Shown here one piece after another: positions 38,504 to 47,696 of a DNA stretch of 64,000 nt. The notes beneath the pieces were generated by a model. That model was given only the letters and a program-made list of their open reading frames with translations. It ran no database searches and was not told the origin of the DNA. The DNA is taken from the NCBI RefSeq assembly GCF_000411115.1, contig NZ_KE150253.1, positions 500,153-564,152 on the forward strand, written 5' to 3'. Every line of letters begins with the position of its first letter. The stretch's first letter is position 1. Both the position numbers and the translations under genes were made by a program. The DNA comes from Capnocytophaga granulosa ATCC 51502. Lineage in GTDB: Bacteria; Bacteroidota; Bacteroidia; Flavobacteriales; Flavobacteriaceae.

Positions 38504-40354
38504 CTATGGTTGGAAAGTATTGTTGTCTCTATTGATATCAGTGGTGATATTATAGGGGTCAATCACTACTTTTTGTATATTTTCAAAAGGAATAGCTACC
38601 TCAAAGCTATAGGTAGGATAAGCCCAACCCCAAGCAGGAAGCACTTTGCGTTCATAACTATAAGGATTTTCCTTTTCACCAAATTGCATACGTAGCGGAA
38701 TGTAATAGTAATGTGTATTACCGCTCTTATCTACTACAAATACATCGGCAGGGAGGGGCATACGATCCACGCGGCGTAGAGTGATTTGGGTTTGTTGTCC
38801 CTTAGCTTCCACTTTCTCTACTGCATAATCCACATGATCAGGGGTTTGCATGAACTCATTGAGGTACCAATCCAATTGCATGCCTGAAACCTCTTCTGCA
38901 CAACGGATAAAGTCATGAGGTTGTGGGTGCTTGAAGGCAAATCTCTTGTAATAAAGCTGAAGGGTTTTCTCTACATTCTTTTCTCCTATGATATACTCCA
39001 ATTGGCGGAGGAAAAGTGCTCCCTTCACATAAGCGGTAATCGAATAAGCATAATTGGTATCGAAGCGGTCGGAGTGATGGGTAGGAGTTTCTTCAAACTT
39101 AGACTTGACATACCTATCATAAGACCTATAAAAGCTAGTGAAAGGTGCCACTCCAGTGATACGGCTCAAGGCTAAGTCCTGAATATAAGAGGTGAAGCCT
39201 TCGTCCAACCATGGGTAGTGTGTCTCGTCAGAGGCCAAAATGTGCTGGAACCAAGCGTGACCTAACTCATGTACGGCAGTGCTAAGAAGACTTTCGTATG
39301 CCTCTTCTCCTTCTATAAGGGTGCACATGGCGTATTCCATACCTCCATCACCTCCTTGGATAAAGGAGTACTGGCGCCAAGGATATTTGCCGACAAACTT
39401 ATTATAGAAGTCAAAGGTCTTGAGCATATCGGGCTGGATACGCTTCCACACTTCGGGGTATTTCTTGTATAGGAAGTGTAGGGTGATGCCATTGCCAGCA
39501 TCGTGCTTGTCATGGATAAACTGAGGGTCAGCTGCCCAAGTAAAGTCATGTACCTGAGGCGCATAGAAGTGCCAAGTACGGGTTTTGCCCTTTACTTTGG
39601 GAACCTTCACTCCAGTATCTTCGTAGCCAAAACCAATCTCATTGTTGTTCTGCAAGTAGCCAGAGCCACCTACGATATAGTCCTTATCAAGGGTAATTTT
39701 CACATCAAAGTTACCCCATACGCCATAGAACTCACGAGCGATATATTCGGTAGTATCCCAGCCGCGGTAGTCGTATTCGGCTATTTTAGGATACCATTGG
39801 CTCATGGAGAGTGCTACTCCGTCGGGGCTGTTTCTACCAGTACGGCGAATCATCACAGGGGCTTGTCCTGCGAAGTCCATCTTGAAGGTAGTGCTTTTGT
39901 GTGGAGCAATAGGTTTGTTGAGTTCTACCTTTAGAATAGTCCCCTCAGTGTGATACTTGACAGGGGAGCCATCTTGAGTGAGGTTACTTACCTTTAGATA
40001 ACCAATCTCATCGGGCTTAAGGGAGGCAATACGGCTTTCATATTGAGGGTTTTCCTTAGTGCCTTTGTTAATAGCCATACGACTATCAGGGTCGCGGATA
40101 GTCCTGAGGCGGGCGTCCATCTCGCTATCGGGTTGGAAAGCATTTAGGAAAAGATGATAGAAAACCACCTTGAGCGTATCAGGGGAATTGTTCGTGTAGG
40201 TGAGTTCTTGTTTTCCCGTGTATTGGTAGTTTTTTACGTCCATATTGACCTCCATTTTGTAGTCTACATGTTGTTGCCAATAGGGAGCGTTTTGCCCTTG
40301 GAGGGTGCCTACAAAAGAAAGCGCCACAAGGGAGAGCATGCGTTGGTAATTCAT
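38504..40354 (-). CDS. M1-family metallopeptidase (aminopeptidase)
   Basis: A 616-residue exported zinc peptidase with signal peptide (MNYQRMLSLVALSFVGTLQGQ). Zinc ligands are H362 and H366 in HELGHAW and E385 in DEGFTSY, exactly the M1 spacing HEXXH-X18-E. The substrate N-terminus motif GGMEYAM precedes it in place of the usual GAMEN. The upstream beta domain (YTGKQELTYTNNSPDTLKVVFYHL) is typical of this family. Expected to cleave N-terminal residues from peptides in the periplasm or at the surface; no T9SS C-terminal domain is present. The ATG at 40354 is chosen over the GTG one codon earlier. Confidence 0.92.
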   Translation of the reverse strand: MNYQRMLSLVALSFVGTLQGQNAPYWQQHVDYKMEVNMDVKNYQYTGKQELTYTNNSPDTLKVVFYHLFLNAFQPDSEMDARLRTIRDPDSRMAINKGTKENPQYESRIASLKPDEIGYLKVSNLTQDGSPVKYHTEGTILKVELNKPIAPHKSTTFKMDFAGQAPVMIRRTGRNSPDGVALSMSQWYPKIAEYDYRGWDTTEYIAREFYGVWGNFDVKITLDKDYIVGGSGYLQNNNEIGFGYEDTGVKVPKVKGKTRTWHFYAPQVHDFTWAADPQFIHDKHDAGNGITLHFLYKKYPEVWKRIQPDMLKTFDFYNKFVGKYPWRQYSFIQGGDGGMEYAMCTLIEGEEAYESLLSTAVHELGHAWFQHILASDETHYPWLDEGFTSYIQDLALSRITGVAPFTSFYRSYDRYVKSKFEETPTHHSDRFDTNYAYSITAYVKGALFLRQLEYIIGEKNVEKTLQLYYKRFAFKHPQPHDFIRCAEEVSGMQLDWYLNEFMQTPDHVDYAVEKVEAKGQQTQITLRRVDRMPLPADVFVVDKSGNTHYYYIPLRMQFGEKENPYSYERKVLPAWGWAYPTYSFEVAIPFENIQKVVIDPYNITTDINRDNNTFQP

Positions 40355-40382
40355 CACTTATACAGTTTTGCAATTATGGACA

Positions 40383-40390
40383 CAAAGTTA
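40383..40390 (-). promoter_or_regulatory. -7 box of M1 peptidase gene
   Basis: TAACTTTG on the minus strand, 29 nt before the start. Confidence 0.5.
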
Positions 40391-40458
40391 CGAATTTTAT
40401 AGCACATTTTAAAGTGAAAAATAAAAAACTTAAGGGTGTATATGTGATTTTTTTTCCT

Positions 40459-40466
40459 TACTTTTG
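40459..40466 (+). promoter_or_regulatory. -7 box of DnaQ-like exonuclease gene
   Basis: TACTTTTG, 29 nt before the chosen ATG, which supports the shorter reading of the gene. Confidence 0.55.
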
Positions 40467-40494
40467 TACTCTCTTATCTTGTAAAAACATTCTA

Positions 40495-41265
40495 ATGGAA
40501 CTGAACCTTACCCGCCCGATTTGTTTCTTTGATTTAGAGACTACAGGCACCGATGTATCCCGCGATCGTATCGTAGAAATCTCTGTACTTAAGGTATATC
40601 CTAATGGTAATAGAGAGAGTAAGACATGGCTGGTGAATCCTACCGTACCCATTCCGCCTGCCTCTACCGATATTCATGGGATCAGCGATGCTATGGTCGC
40701 CCAAGCCCCGACCTTCAAGGAGCTGGCCAAGCAGATACATACAATGATCAAAGACTCCGATTTAGCGGGCTATAACTCCGATCGCTTTGATATACCCCTA
40801 CTGGCCGAGGAGCTATTGCGTGCAGGGGTAGATTTTGACCTCAAGAACCGTGTAACGGTAGATGTACAAACGATCTTCCACAAAATGGAACAGCGCACCC
40901 TTTCTGCCGCTTATAAGTTCTATTGCAAGAAATCCTTGGACAATGCCCACTCTGCCGAGGCCGACACTACAGCGACCTATGAGATTCTCAAGGCACAACT
41001 TGATACCTATGCCGATACCCTGCCCAATGACATCAAACAGCTCAGTGACTTCACTACCCGAAAGCAAATAGCTGATTTTGCGGGCTTTATTGCCTATAAT
41101 GAAAAAGGAGAAGAGATATTTACTTTTGGCAAACACAAAGGGCGCAAGGTAGAGGAAATCCTGGAGGAAGAACCAGGCTATTTTGGCTGGATGCTCAATG
41201 CCGATTTTCCTCTCTATACCAAGAAAGTACTCACAGCAATACGACTTAGGAAAATGGGGCAATGA
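40495..41265 (+). CDS. DnaQ-like 3'-5' exonuclease
   Basis: A 256-residue DEDDh exonuclease. Motif Exo I is FFDLETTGTD (D13, E15), Exo II lies in LAGYNSDRFDIPLL and Exo III in NAHSAEADTTAT with the His and Asp ligands. The C-terminal part (FTFGKHKGRKVEEIL ... YFGWML) is a small module often fused to these enzymes in Bacteroidota. It may act as a proofreading or general repair nuclease; it is not fused to a polymerase. The ATG at 40495 is preferred over an upstream in-frame codon, since the extra residues are hydrophobic and unlike the family. Confidence 0.85.
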   Translation: MELNLTRPICFFDLETTGTDVSRDRIVEISVLKVYPNGNRESKTWLVNPTVPIPPASTDIHGISDAMVAQAPTFKELAKQIHTMIKDSDLAGYNSDRFDIPLLAEELLRAGVDFDLKNRVTVDVQTIFHKMEQRTLSAAYKFYCKKSLDNAHSAEADTTATYEILKAQLDTYADTLPNDIKQLSDFTTRKQIADFAGFIAYNEKGEEIFTFGKHKGRKVEEILEEEPGYFGWMLNADFPLYTKKVLTAIRLRKMGQ

Positions 41266-41282
41266 TTAATGATTAATGCCAC

Positions 41283-41372
41283 TAATCAATAGTTGAAATT
41301 TACTCACAGACTTTCTAAGACACAATGGATCAATGAGATTATATAGGGATTTTAATCCTTGATTCACAAGAC
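41283..41372. repeat. Degenerate relative of inverted-repeat family 1 (copy E)
   Basis: The left part TAATCAATAGTTGAAATTTA and the following CTTTCTAAGACACAAT match the arm sequence of copies C and D. The right end ATTTTAATCCTTGATTC is an imperfect inverse of the left end. Confidence 0.4.
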
Positions 41373-41379
41373 GAATAAA

Positions 41380-41408
41380 AAAACCGCTTCCTTTTGGGAA
41401 GCGGTTTT
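41380..41408 (-). terminator. Terminator of outer-membrane protein gene
   Basis: 12-bp perfect stem AAAACCGCTTCC / GGAAGCGGTTTT with a 5-nt loop; a T run follows on the minus strand. A/T on both sides suits use from either direction. Confidence 0.85.
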
Positions 41409-41437
41409 CCTAATTTCTATAAAGAAAAAACTAATTC

Positions 41438-42091
41438 TTAGAAATAAAGGTTTAGGAGTACAGAAGCTGTTCCGAAACCACTATCAGGAGTACCGATGTT
41501 GAAGTTAATAGTAGAAGCATCGTTTACTGATTTGTATTTGAAGAATACTCCGTATGAGTATTGTGCTCCTAAAGCTACTTTAGGGAATACAAAGTATTCA
41601 GCACCAGCAAAACCTTGTGCACCAATAAGGAAGCTAGTGTTCTTTTTAGCAGGAGAACCAAAACCAACAAGACCATCAACTCCATAGAAACCTTGTAGGC
41701 GAGTAGAGCCTTTTCTCCATTCTTTACCATAACCTACCAAAAGACCAAATGCATTAGTTGCATCTACATCTTTTTGTTTTTCAAAAGAGAAAAGAAGGTT
41801 AGCAGTGTAACGATCTGCAGTAGTATCAGACGTGAAATTTCTTCCTACGAAGCTAACACTTTTATCGAATCCTGGAAGTTGAGTAGCATCATTGCTGTTG
41901 AAAGCTACTTTGTTACCAGTACTACCATTGAAAGCATTTCCTACAAATTCCAAAGCACTATTGGCATTAAATCCGATAGACCAATCACCTTGTTTTGGTA
42001 AGTAGTTTTCTCCTTTAGAAGAAGTAAGTTCTTGAGCATTGGCAACGCCAAATGCAAATACAGCTAAAGCTGATAAAATAATTTTTTTCAT
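41438..42091 (-). CDS. Outer-membrane beta-barrel protein
   Basis: A 217-residue predicted outer-membrane protein. Signal peptide MKKIILSALAVFAFGVANAQ begins at 42091; an upstream in-frame codon would bury it. Strands such as WSIGFNANSALEFVGNAF, FGLLVGYGKEWRKGSTRLQGFYGVDG and FVFPKVALGAQYSYGVFFKY alternate with short loops, and the chain ends in LLNLYF. Unrelated in sequence to the three tandem barrels nearby. Function unknown. It has its own promoter and a strong terminator. Confidence 0.78.
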   Translation of the reverse strand: MKKIILSALAVFAFGVANAQELTSSKGENYLPKQGDWSIGFNANSALEFVGNAFNGSTGNKVAFNSNDATQLPGFDKSVSFVGRNFTSDTTADRYTANLLFSFEKQKDVDATNAFGLLVGYGKEWRKGSTRLQGFYGVDGLVGFGSPAKKNTSFLIGAQGFAGAEYFVFPKVALGAQYSYGVFFKYKSVNDASTINFNIGTPDSGFGTASVLLNLYF

Positions 42092-42117
42092 CTTAAAATG
42101 TATTTTAAATTTCGGGG

Positions 42118-42125
42118 CAAAGATA
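42118..42125 (-). promoter_or_regulatory. -7 box of outer-membrane protein gene
   Basis: TATCTTTG (then C) on the minus strand, 27 nt before the start. Confidence 0.6.
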
Positions 42126-42238
42126 GGTTTTTTTTTCAAACAAGAAGGTATGGATTACATCTTTTTTTGGGTTTTATATGTAACACATTTGTTTTCAATG
42201 GGTTGTGAGGGATTGAATTTAAGAAAACAATAACAGAG

Positions 42239-42305
42239 ATTAGTGAAGAATGAAAAGTAAAGAGAGAAAAAACTATTCGCTCTTCACGCTTCATTCTTTA
42301 CTAAT
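42239..42305. repeat. Inverted repeat in the omp-nqrA gap
   Basis: ATTAGTGAAGAATGAA and TTCATTCTTTACTAAT are inverted with one mismatch. The gap is otherwise AT-rich and holds only the two divergent promoters. Confidence 0.6.
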
Positions 42306-42379
42306 TTATAAAGAGTATAAATAACAAAACATGGCTGTTAAAAGTTGGTTTCCATACTAATTAATTCAAAAAAAAATAA

Positions 42380-42387
42380 TACTTTTG
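42380..42387 (+). promoter_or_regulatory. -7 box of nqr operon
   Basis: TACTTTTG (then C), 36 nt before nqrA; the only candidate promoter seen for the seven-gene unit. Confidence 0.6.
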
Positions 42388-42422
42388 CACGACTTTTTAA
42401 GAAACTAACTAATTTATATCCT

Positions 42423-43778
42423 ATGTCAAGCGACATCCGTATTCGAAAAGGATTGGATATTCAGCTGAAAGGAAAAGCTGATGCCATTACGAAACCTGCT
42501 CCACTGGCGGCTGTGTATGGTATTAAGCCTGCTGAATTCCACCGCGTCATCCCTAAGCTCATCGCACGCGAAGGGGCAACACTCAAAGCCGGAGACGCCG
42601 TTTTCTACGACAAAAGAGATGAAAGGGTACTCTTCCCTTCTCCCGTTAGTGGTACTATCACGGAGATTATCCGTGGAGAACGCCGTAAAATTCTGGAAAT
42701 CAGAATTACTCCCGATGCTACTCAGTCTTTCCAGGATTTTGGAAAGAAGGAGGTAAACTCACTCTCACCAGAGCAAATCAAGGAACACTTGCTCGAGTCA
42801 GGTGCTTGGCCGCTGATTAAGCAACGTCCGTACGACGTGATTGCTAGCCCTGACAGCCAACCTAAGGAGATTTTCATCTCGGCTTGCAAGACCAATCCGC
42901 TAGCCCCTGATTATGACTATGTGCTCAAGGGCAAGGAAAAGGAATTGCAGGCGGCTCTTACTGCCCTTTCCAAACTTACCACTGGTAAGGTGCATGTATC
43001 TGTCTTCAAGGACAGTTCTCTTTCTCCTTTCCGCAGTCTTAAGGATATCGTATTGCACAACGTCTCAGGGCCACACCCAGCAGGTAATGTCAGCACCCAA
43101 ATTGCAAAAATTAGCCCTATCAACAAGGGAGAAGTAGTATGGGTGATTGCTCCTCAGGACTTGGTAGTTATAGGCGAGCTTTTCCTTACAGGACACCTAA
43201 ACCTTACCCGTACAGTAGCGCTTACAGGGGCTTCTATGGAAAGTCCTCACTATGTAACGGCTATTGCAGGGGCACAAATCAAGAGTGTAGTAGGAGCAGG
43301 GGTAAAAGATCCTGCCGCTACCCGTATCATCAGCGGAGATGTGCTTACCGGTCGAAAGGTGTGTGAAAACACTTACTTAGGCTTCTATGATGACCAGATT
43401 ACAGCTATTCCAGAAGGTAATGACTACGACCTATTGGGTTGGGCAAAACCAATCTCTAACAAGATTTCCCTCACTCGTGCTTTGACCTTCTCTTGGCTAC
43501 ACCCAGATAAGGAATACAACCTCAACACCAATACCAACGGGGAGCAACGTGCCTTTGTAGTAACAGGTATGTATGAGGAGGTATTCCCACTAGATATTTA
43601 CCCTATGCAGCTGCTCAAAGCCTGTTTGTATAAGGATTTGGACGAATTGGAAAACTTAGGAGCTTATGAAGTAGCCCCTGAGGATTTTGCCTTGACCGAG
43701 TTTGTATGTGTGTCCAAACAGCCACACCAGCAAATCATTAGAAACGGTTTGGATTTGATGATGGACGAATTGGGATAA
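42423..43778 (+). CDS. nqrA: Na+-translocating NADH:quinone reductase subunit A
   Basis: A 451-residue cytosolic-face subunit of the Na+-pumping NADH:ubiquinone/menaquinone oxidoreductase. Family features: IRIRKGLDIQLKGKA at the N terminus, GDAVFYDKRDERVLFPSPVSGTI (RnfC-like beta domain), and LHNVSGPHPAGNVSTQIAKI. The ATG at 42423 fits the family start; the longer frame begins with unrelated residues. First gene of the nqr operon, followed 12 nt later by an unexpected ClbS-like gene. Confidence 0.95.
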   Translation: MSSDIRIRKGLDIQLKGKADAITKPAPLAAVYGIKPAEFHRVIPKLIAREGATLKAGDAVFYDKRDERVLFPSPVSGTITEIIRGERRKILEIRITPDATQSFQDFGKKEVNSLSPEQIKEHLLESGAWPLIKQRPYDVIASPDSQPKEIFISACKTNPLAPDYDYVLKGKEKELQAALTALSKLTTGKVHVSVFKDSSLSPFRSLKDIVLHNVSGPHPAGNVSTQIAKISPINKGEVVWVIAPQDLVVIGELFLTGHLNLTRTVALTGASMESPHYVTAIAGAQIKSVVGAGVKDPAATRIISGDVLTGRKVCENTYLGFYDDQITAIPEGNDYDLLGWAKPISNKISLTRALTFSWLHPDKEYNLNTNTNGEQRAFVVTGMYEEVFPLDIYPMQLLKACLYKDLDELENLGAYEVAPEDFALTEFVCVSKQPHQQIIRNGLDLMMDELG

Positions 43779-43790
43779 AAGTTACTATAT

Positions 43791-44294
43791 ATGGCAAGAC
43801 CTACAACGAAGCAAGATTTAGAGGCTTTAGCCAAAGAAAACTACCAAAAGTTAGTTTCTTTGATAGAAGCACTATCTGACAAAGAGCGAGAAAAAGAATT
43901 TCCCGAAGGTACTATGAATAGGAATATTCGTGATGTCATAGGTCACTTGTATCATTGGCATTTATTATTCTTAAACTGGTATGAGGTAGGGATGAGAGGT
44001 GAGAAACCCAAAATACCCAAAGAAGGCTATACTTTTTCTGACACCCCTAAGCTCAACCGAGAGATATGGGAGCAGTGTCAAGGAGTGTCACTTACTGAGA
44101 TACGCTCACTTTTTGAAGCCACTCATAACAAAGTGTTTCAACTTATACAGAAACACACAGATGAGGAGCTTTTCACTAAGAAAAAGTATCACTGGACGGG
44201 GAGTACTTCCTTAGGCTCTTACTTAGTTTCGGCAACATCAAGTCATTATGATTGGGCTTTAAAACTAATTCGCAAATCCATAAAAAAGAAATAA
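43791..44294 (+). CDS. ClbS/DfsB-like four-helix-bundle (DinB superfamily) protein
   Basis: A 167-residue soluble helical protein. MARPTTKQDLEALAKENYQK, then MNRNIRDVIGHLYHWHLLFLNWY and SSHYDWALKLIRK resemble the ClbS/DfsB family in the DinB/YfiT superfamily. ClbS of colibactin producers is a cyclopropane hydrolase giving self-protection; other members are uncharacterised. It lies between nqrA and nqrB, with 12 nt and 19 nt spacing and no separate promoter, so it should be co-transcribed with the sodium pump. It is not a known Nqr subunit. A role here in detoxification or assembly is not supported by anything visible beyond position. Confidence 0.8.
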   Translation: MARPTTKQDLEALAKENYQKLVSLIEALSDKEREKEFPEGTMNRNIRDVIGHLYHWHLLFLNWYEVGMRGEKPKIPKEGYTFSDTPKLNREIWEQCQGVSLTEIRSLFEATHNKVFQLIQKHTDEELFTKKKYHWTGSTSLGSYLVSATSSHYDWALKLIRKSIKKK

Positions 44295-44313
44295 TTAACT
44301 TATTCATAATAAA

Positions 44314-45540
44314 ATGAGTTTAAAAAGTAAATTACATACACTAAAAGAAAAGTATAAGGGAACCAAGTGGGAAACGACCTTCAATGCGCTCCACACTTTC
44401 CTTTATACGCCTAATGAGGTAACCCACGGGGGTACCCACATTAAGGCAGCAGATGACCTAAAGCGGACTATGAACACCGTGATTATGGCGCTGATTCCCT
44501 GCTTGATTTTTGGTATTTTCAATGCAGGATACCAACACCAAGTGGCTTTTGGTACGCTAGAACCTCAGGCAGGTATGTCCTTTTTCAGTGGAGACTTCTG
44601 GAGTGGGGCAAACTTCTGTATAGGGGCGATGAAAGTACTTCCCTTGGTAATTGTTTCCTACCTTGTAGGTTTGGGAATTGAGTTTATTTTTGCAACCATT
44701 CGCAAGCACGAAGTAGAGGAAGGTTATCTAGTAACAGGGATGCTCGTACCCCTTATCGTACCTATAGACATTCCTCTTTGGATGCTTGCTGTAGCAGTAG
44801 CTTTCGGAGTAATTATTGGTAAGGAAGTATTCGGTGGTACAGGTATGAATATCCTAAACCCTGCCCTTACGATCCGTGCCTTCCTTTTCTTCGCTTATCC
44901 TACTTATATGACAGGAGACAAGGTATGGGTAGAAGGAGCTTTAGGTAGAGCCAAGGAAATTGCAGGTGGCGCACAACTTGATGCCGTATCAGGAGAGACT
45001 ATCTTAGGAAACTTAGCCCAAGGGCAGACAGGTACTTACCAGCTATCTGACCTCTTCTATGGGTTTATCCCAGGTTCGGTAGGGGAGACCTCTACACTGC
45101 TTATCCTCTTAGGTGCTTTGTTCCTTATCTATACCAAGATTGCTTCTTGGCGTATTATCCTCAGTACCTTTGTAGGGGCTTTTGTAATGGGAAGTATCTT
45201 TAACTGCTTGGCACCAAGCATGGAAGGCACCCAGTTCTACGCTTTGTGGAGCTTACCAGCTTATGAGCACTTGCTTATCGGAGGTTTGGCTTTCGGAGCA
45301 GTATTTATGGCTACAGACCCAGTAACTGCTGCACAGACCAATACAGGGAAATACATTTACGGCTTCTTCGCAGGCTTCTTTGCCATTATGATACGTTGCT
45401 TCAACCCAGCTTATCCAGAAGGGGTGATGCTCGCTATCTTGCTGATGAACGTATTGGCTCCAACTATAGACCACTTTGTGGTACAGGCCAATGTGTCTCG
45501 CCGTAAAAAACGCTTAAAACTAACTACTAAAACCGCATAA
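44314..45540 (+). CDS. nqrB: Na+-translocating NADH:quinone reductase subunit B
   Basis: A 408-residue polytopic membrane subunit with about ten helices, forming the sodium and quinone path. In characterised enzymes a threonine of an SGAT-type motif in NqrB carries covalent FMN; the corresponding position appears to be SGET at 226-229 (DAVSGETILGN, Thr229), with Ala replaced by Glu. FGGTGMNILNPALTIRAFLF and the final FVVQANVSRRKKR are other family markers. Followed by nqrC after 2 nt. Confidence 0.95.
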   Translation: MSLKSKLHTLKEKYKGTKWETTFNALHTFLYTPNEVTHGGTHIKAADDLKRTMNTVIMALIPCLIFGIFNAGYQHQVAFGTLEPQAGMSFFSGDFWSGANFCIGAMKVLPLVIVSYLVGLGIEFIFATIRKHEVEEGYLVTGMLVPLIVPIDIPLWMLAVAVAFGVIIGKEVFGGTGMNILNPALTIRAFLFFAYPTYMTGDKVWVEGALGRAKEIAGGAQLDAVSGETILGNLAQGQTGTYQLSDLFYGFIPGSVGETSTLLILLGALFLIYTKIASWRIILSTFVGAFVMGSIFNCLAPSMEGTQFYALWSLPAYEHLLIGGLAFGAVFMATDPVTAAQTNTGKYIYGFFAGFFAIMIRCFNPAYPEGVMLAILLMNVLAPTIDHFVVQANVSRRKKRLKLTTKTA

Positions 45541-45542
45541 TT

Positions 45543-46286
45543 ATGGCAGTCAAGACAGAAAGTAATTCATATACAGTGATTTTCGCCATTGTCATGGTGG
45601 TAATCGTAGGGGCTTTGCTAGCGGGAATTTCTTCCGCACTTAGCGGCCAGATCAGTGAAAACAAGAAATTGGAGAAAAAGCAAAATATCCTTTATGCCAT
45701 GGGTGTGAATCATAACGAAGGCGCCCTTGGGGAAGGTAAAGTAGTTTTCCTCACTACCGCAGAGGCCAATACTGAGTTTGACAAATATGTAAAGGCACAG
45801 TACCTTATAGATCCTCAGAGCAATACTGCTAAGGAAGTAAAAGGAGCTGAAGACCTTATCAACTTCAACGGACACCGCTCAGGACTTCCCCTCTATGTAG
45901 GAGAAAAAGACGGAAAGACCCTCTATATCATTCCTGTAAATGGGCGTGGATTGTGGGATGCTATCTGGGGCTATATAGCCGTAGATAAGGACTTTGTGAT
46001 ACAAGGGGTGTTCTTTGACCACAAAGGAGAGACTGCCGGTTTGGGAGCCAATATCAAGGAACGCTTCTTCATGGATGACTTCATAGGAGAGCATGTCTTG
46101 GATGCCAATGGCGCCTTCCAGAGTGTTCAGATCTCAAAGAGCAACGCAGACCCAGAAAACAAACGTAAAGAGGACGGAAAGGTAGATGCTATCGCTGGAG
46201 CCACCCTTACCGGAAACGGGGTAGCAGAGATGATCGCACACGGACTTTCCCCTTATGTAGCCTATATTAAAAGTTTAAACCAATAA
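45543..46286 (+). CDS. nqrC: Na+-translocating NADH:quinone reductase subunit C
   Basis: 247 residues: one N-terminal membrane helix (about 11-30) and a periplasmic FMN-binding domain. The flavinylation site is T221 in DAIAGATLTGNG, the place where ApbE attaches FMN through phosphodiester linkage. GLWDAIWGYIAV and ETAGLGANIKERFF are typical. An ApbE gene is not seen in this window. Confidence 0.95.
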   Translation: MAVKTESNSYTVIFAIVMVVIVGALLAGISSALSGQISENKKLEKKQNILYAMGVNHNEGALGEGKVVFLTTAEANTEFDKYVKAQYLIDPQSNTAKEVKGAEDLINFNGHRSGLPLYVGEKDGKTLYIIPVNGRGLWDAIWGYIAVDKDFVIQGVFFDHKGETAGLGANIKERFFMDDFIGEHVLDANGAFQSVQISKSNADPENKRKEDGKVDAIAGATLTGNGVAEMIAHGLSPYVAYIKSLNQ

Positions 46287-46290
46287 GACT

Positions 46291-46938
46291 ATGGGACTAA
46301 CAAAAAAAGATATTAAATTAGTAACTGATCCCCTATGGGATAATAACCCCGTAACGGTACAGGTATTGGGGATCTGCTCCGCGCTGGCCATTACCGCACA
46401 GCTCAAAGCGGCAATCGTGATGAGCCTTTCTTTTACCTTCGTATTGGCCATGGGGAACGTAGCCATTTCTTTGCTTAGAAATGTGATACCACCTAAGATT
46501 CGTATCATCGCCCAGCTCATCGTAGCGGCTGCCTTGGTAATTGTGGTGGATTTCGTGCTCAAAGCCTATGTATATGACCTAAGCAAACAGCTATCGGTAT
46601 ATGTGGGGCTTATCATCACCAACTGTATTTTGATGGGACGTTTTGAGGCTTTTGCCTTGGGGAATCCTCCAGGGAAGTCTTTCCTTGACGCTCTTGGAAA
46701 CGCAGGAGGATACTCTATCGCCTTGCTTATCGTAGCATTCTTCAGAGAACTCTTAGGTTCTGGTACTATACTTGGTTTCCAAGTATTAGGCGACCCTATC
46801 AAGAAGACAGGAGTGTATGCCTTGGGTTATGAAAACAACGGCTTTATGCTTTTGGCCCCTATGGCCTTGGTAACCTATGGTATTGTAGTATGGGTACAGC
46901 GTTCACGTAACAAAGCCCTTATAGAAGAAGGTCATTAA
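46291..46938 (+). CDS. nqrD: Na+-translocating NADH:quinone reductase subunit D
   Basis: A 215-residue integral membrane subunit with six helices, homologous to NqrE and arranged with it in inverted topology around an intramembrane iron centre in the known structure. Markers: DNNPVTVQVLGICSALAIT near the N terminus (conserved Cys), TNCILMGRFEAFALGNPP with the second conserved Cys, and LAPMALVTYGIVVWVQ at the end. Confidence 0.95.
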   Translation: MGLTKKDIKLVTDPLWDNNPVTVQVLGICSALAITAQLKAAIVMSLSFTFVLAMGNVAISLLRNVIPPKIRIIAQLIVAAALVIVVDFVLKAYVYDLSKQLSVYVGLIITNCILMGRFEAFALGNPPGKSFLDALGNAGGYSIALLIVAFFRELLGSGTILGFQVLGDPIKKTGVYALGYENNGFMLLAPMALVTYGIVVWVQRSRNKALIEEGH

Positions 46939-46958
46939 TCACTTAAAACGAAAAGAAA

Positions 46959-47696
46959 ATGTTAGAATATTTAACACTGATATTTAAATCTATATTCTCA
47001 GAGAATATGGTTTTCGCTACCTTCTTGGGTATGTGTTCGTTCTTGGCGGTATCCAAAAAGGTATCTACCGCTATAGGCTTGGGAGCGGCTGTAGTTTTCG
47101 TACAAACTCTTACCGTGCCTATGAACTACTTGCTTAACCAGTATATTCTCAAAGAAGGTGCCTTATCATGGCTCGGAGCGGAATATGCCTCTTATGACTT
47201 GAGCTTCCTCACTTACATCCTCTTTATCGCAACGGTAGCTACCATGGTACAGTTGGTTGAGATCATCGTAGAGAAGTTCTCTCCTTCCTTGTATAACTCC
47301 TTGGGTATTTTCTTGCCACTTATTGCGGTAAACTGTGCGATCTTAGGGGGATCACTCTTTATGCAATCTCGTGAGGAAACTATCCACTCCTTTGGACTAT
47401 CTGTAGCCTACGGATTCAGCTCAGGATTGGGTTGGGCTATTGCGATCTTGGCTTTGGCTGCCATTCGTGAGAAAATACGTTATTCTCATGTACCAGCACC
47501 TTTGCGAGGCTTAGGGATTACCTTCATTACCACAGGGCTTATGGCCATTGGCTTTATGAGCTTTGGTGGTATGCTCACCGGTGGTAGCAGCAAGAAGGAA
47601 GAACCTAAGAAAGAGACTACAACCGTTCAACAAGAAGTAAAAACTGATAAATTAGCCAATAACACAAAAGACTTAAGTAATGATTTTAGTAAGTGA
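46959..47696 (+). CDS. nqrE: Na+-translocating NADH:quinone reductase subunit E, with C-terminal extension
   Basis: A 245-residue six-helix membrane subunit. [19 protein letters not shown] and [15 protein letters not shown] hold the conserved cysteines that bind iron together with NqrD. After the last helix ([15 protein letters not shown]) there is a polar tail of about 35 residues rich in Lys, Glu and Thr, beyond the usual family end at about 200 residues. The final codons overlap the start of nqrF by 17 nt. Confidence 0.94.
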   Translation: MLEYLTLIFKSIFSENMVFATFLGMCSFLAVSKKVSTAIGLGAAVVFVQTLTVPMNYLLNQYILKEGALSWLGAEYASYDLSFLTYILFIATVATMVQLVEIIVEKFSPSLYNSLGIFLPLIAVNCAILGGSLFMQSREETIHSFGLSVAYGFSSGLGWAIAILALAAIREKIRYSHVPAPLRGLGITFITTGLMAIGFMSFGGMLTGGSSKKEEPKKETTTVQQEVKTDKLANNTKDLSNDFSK

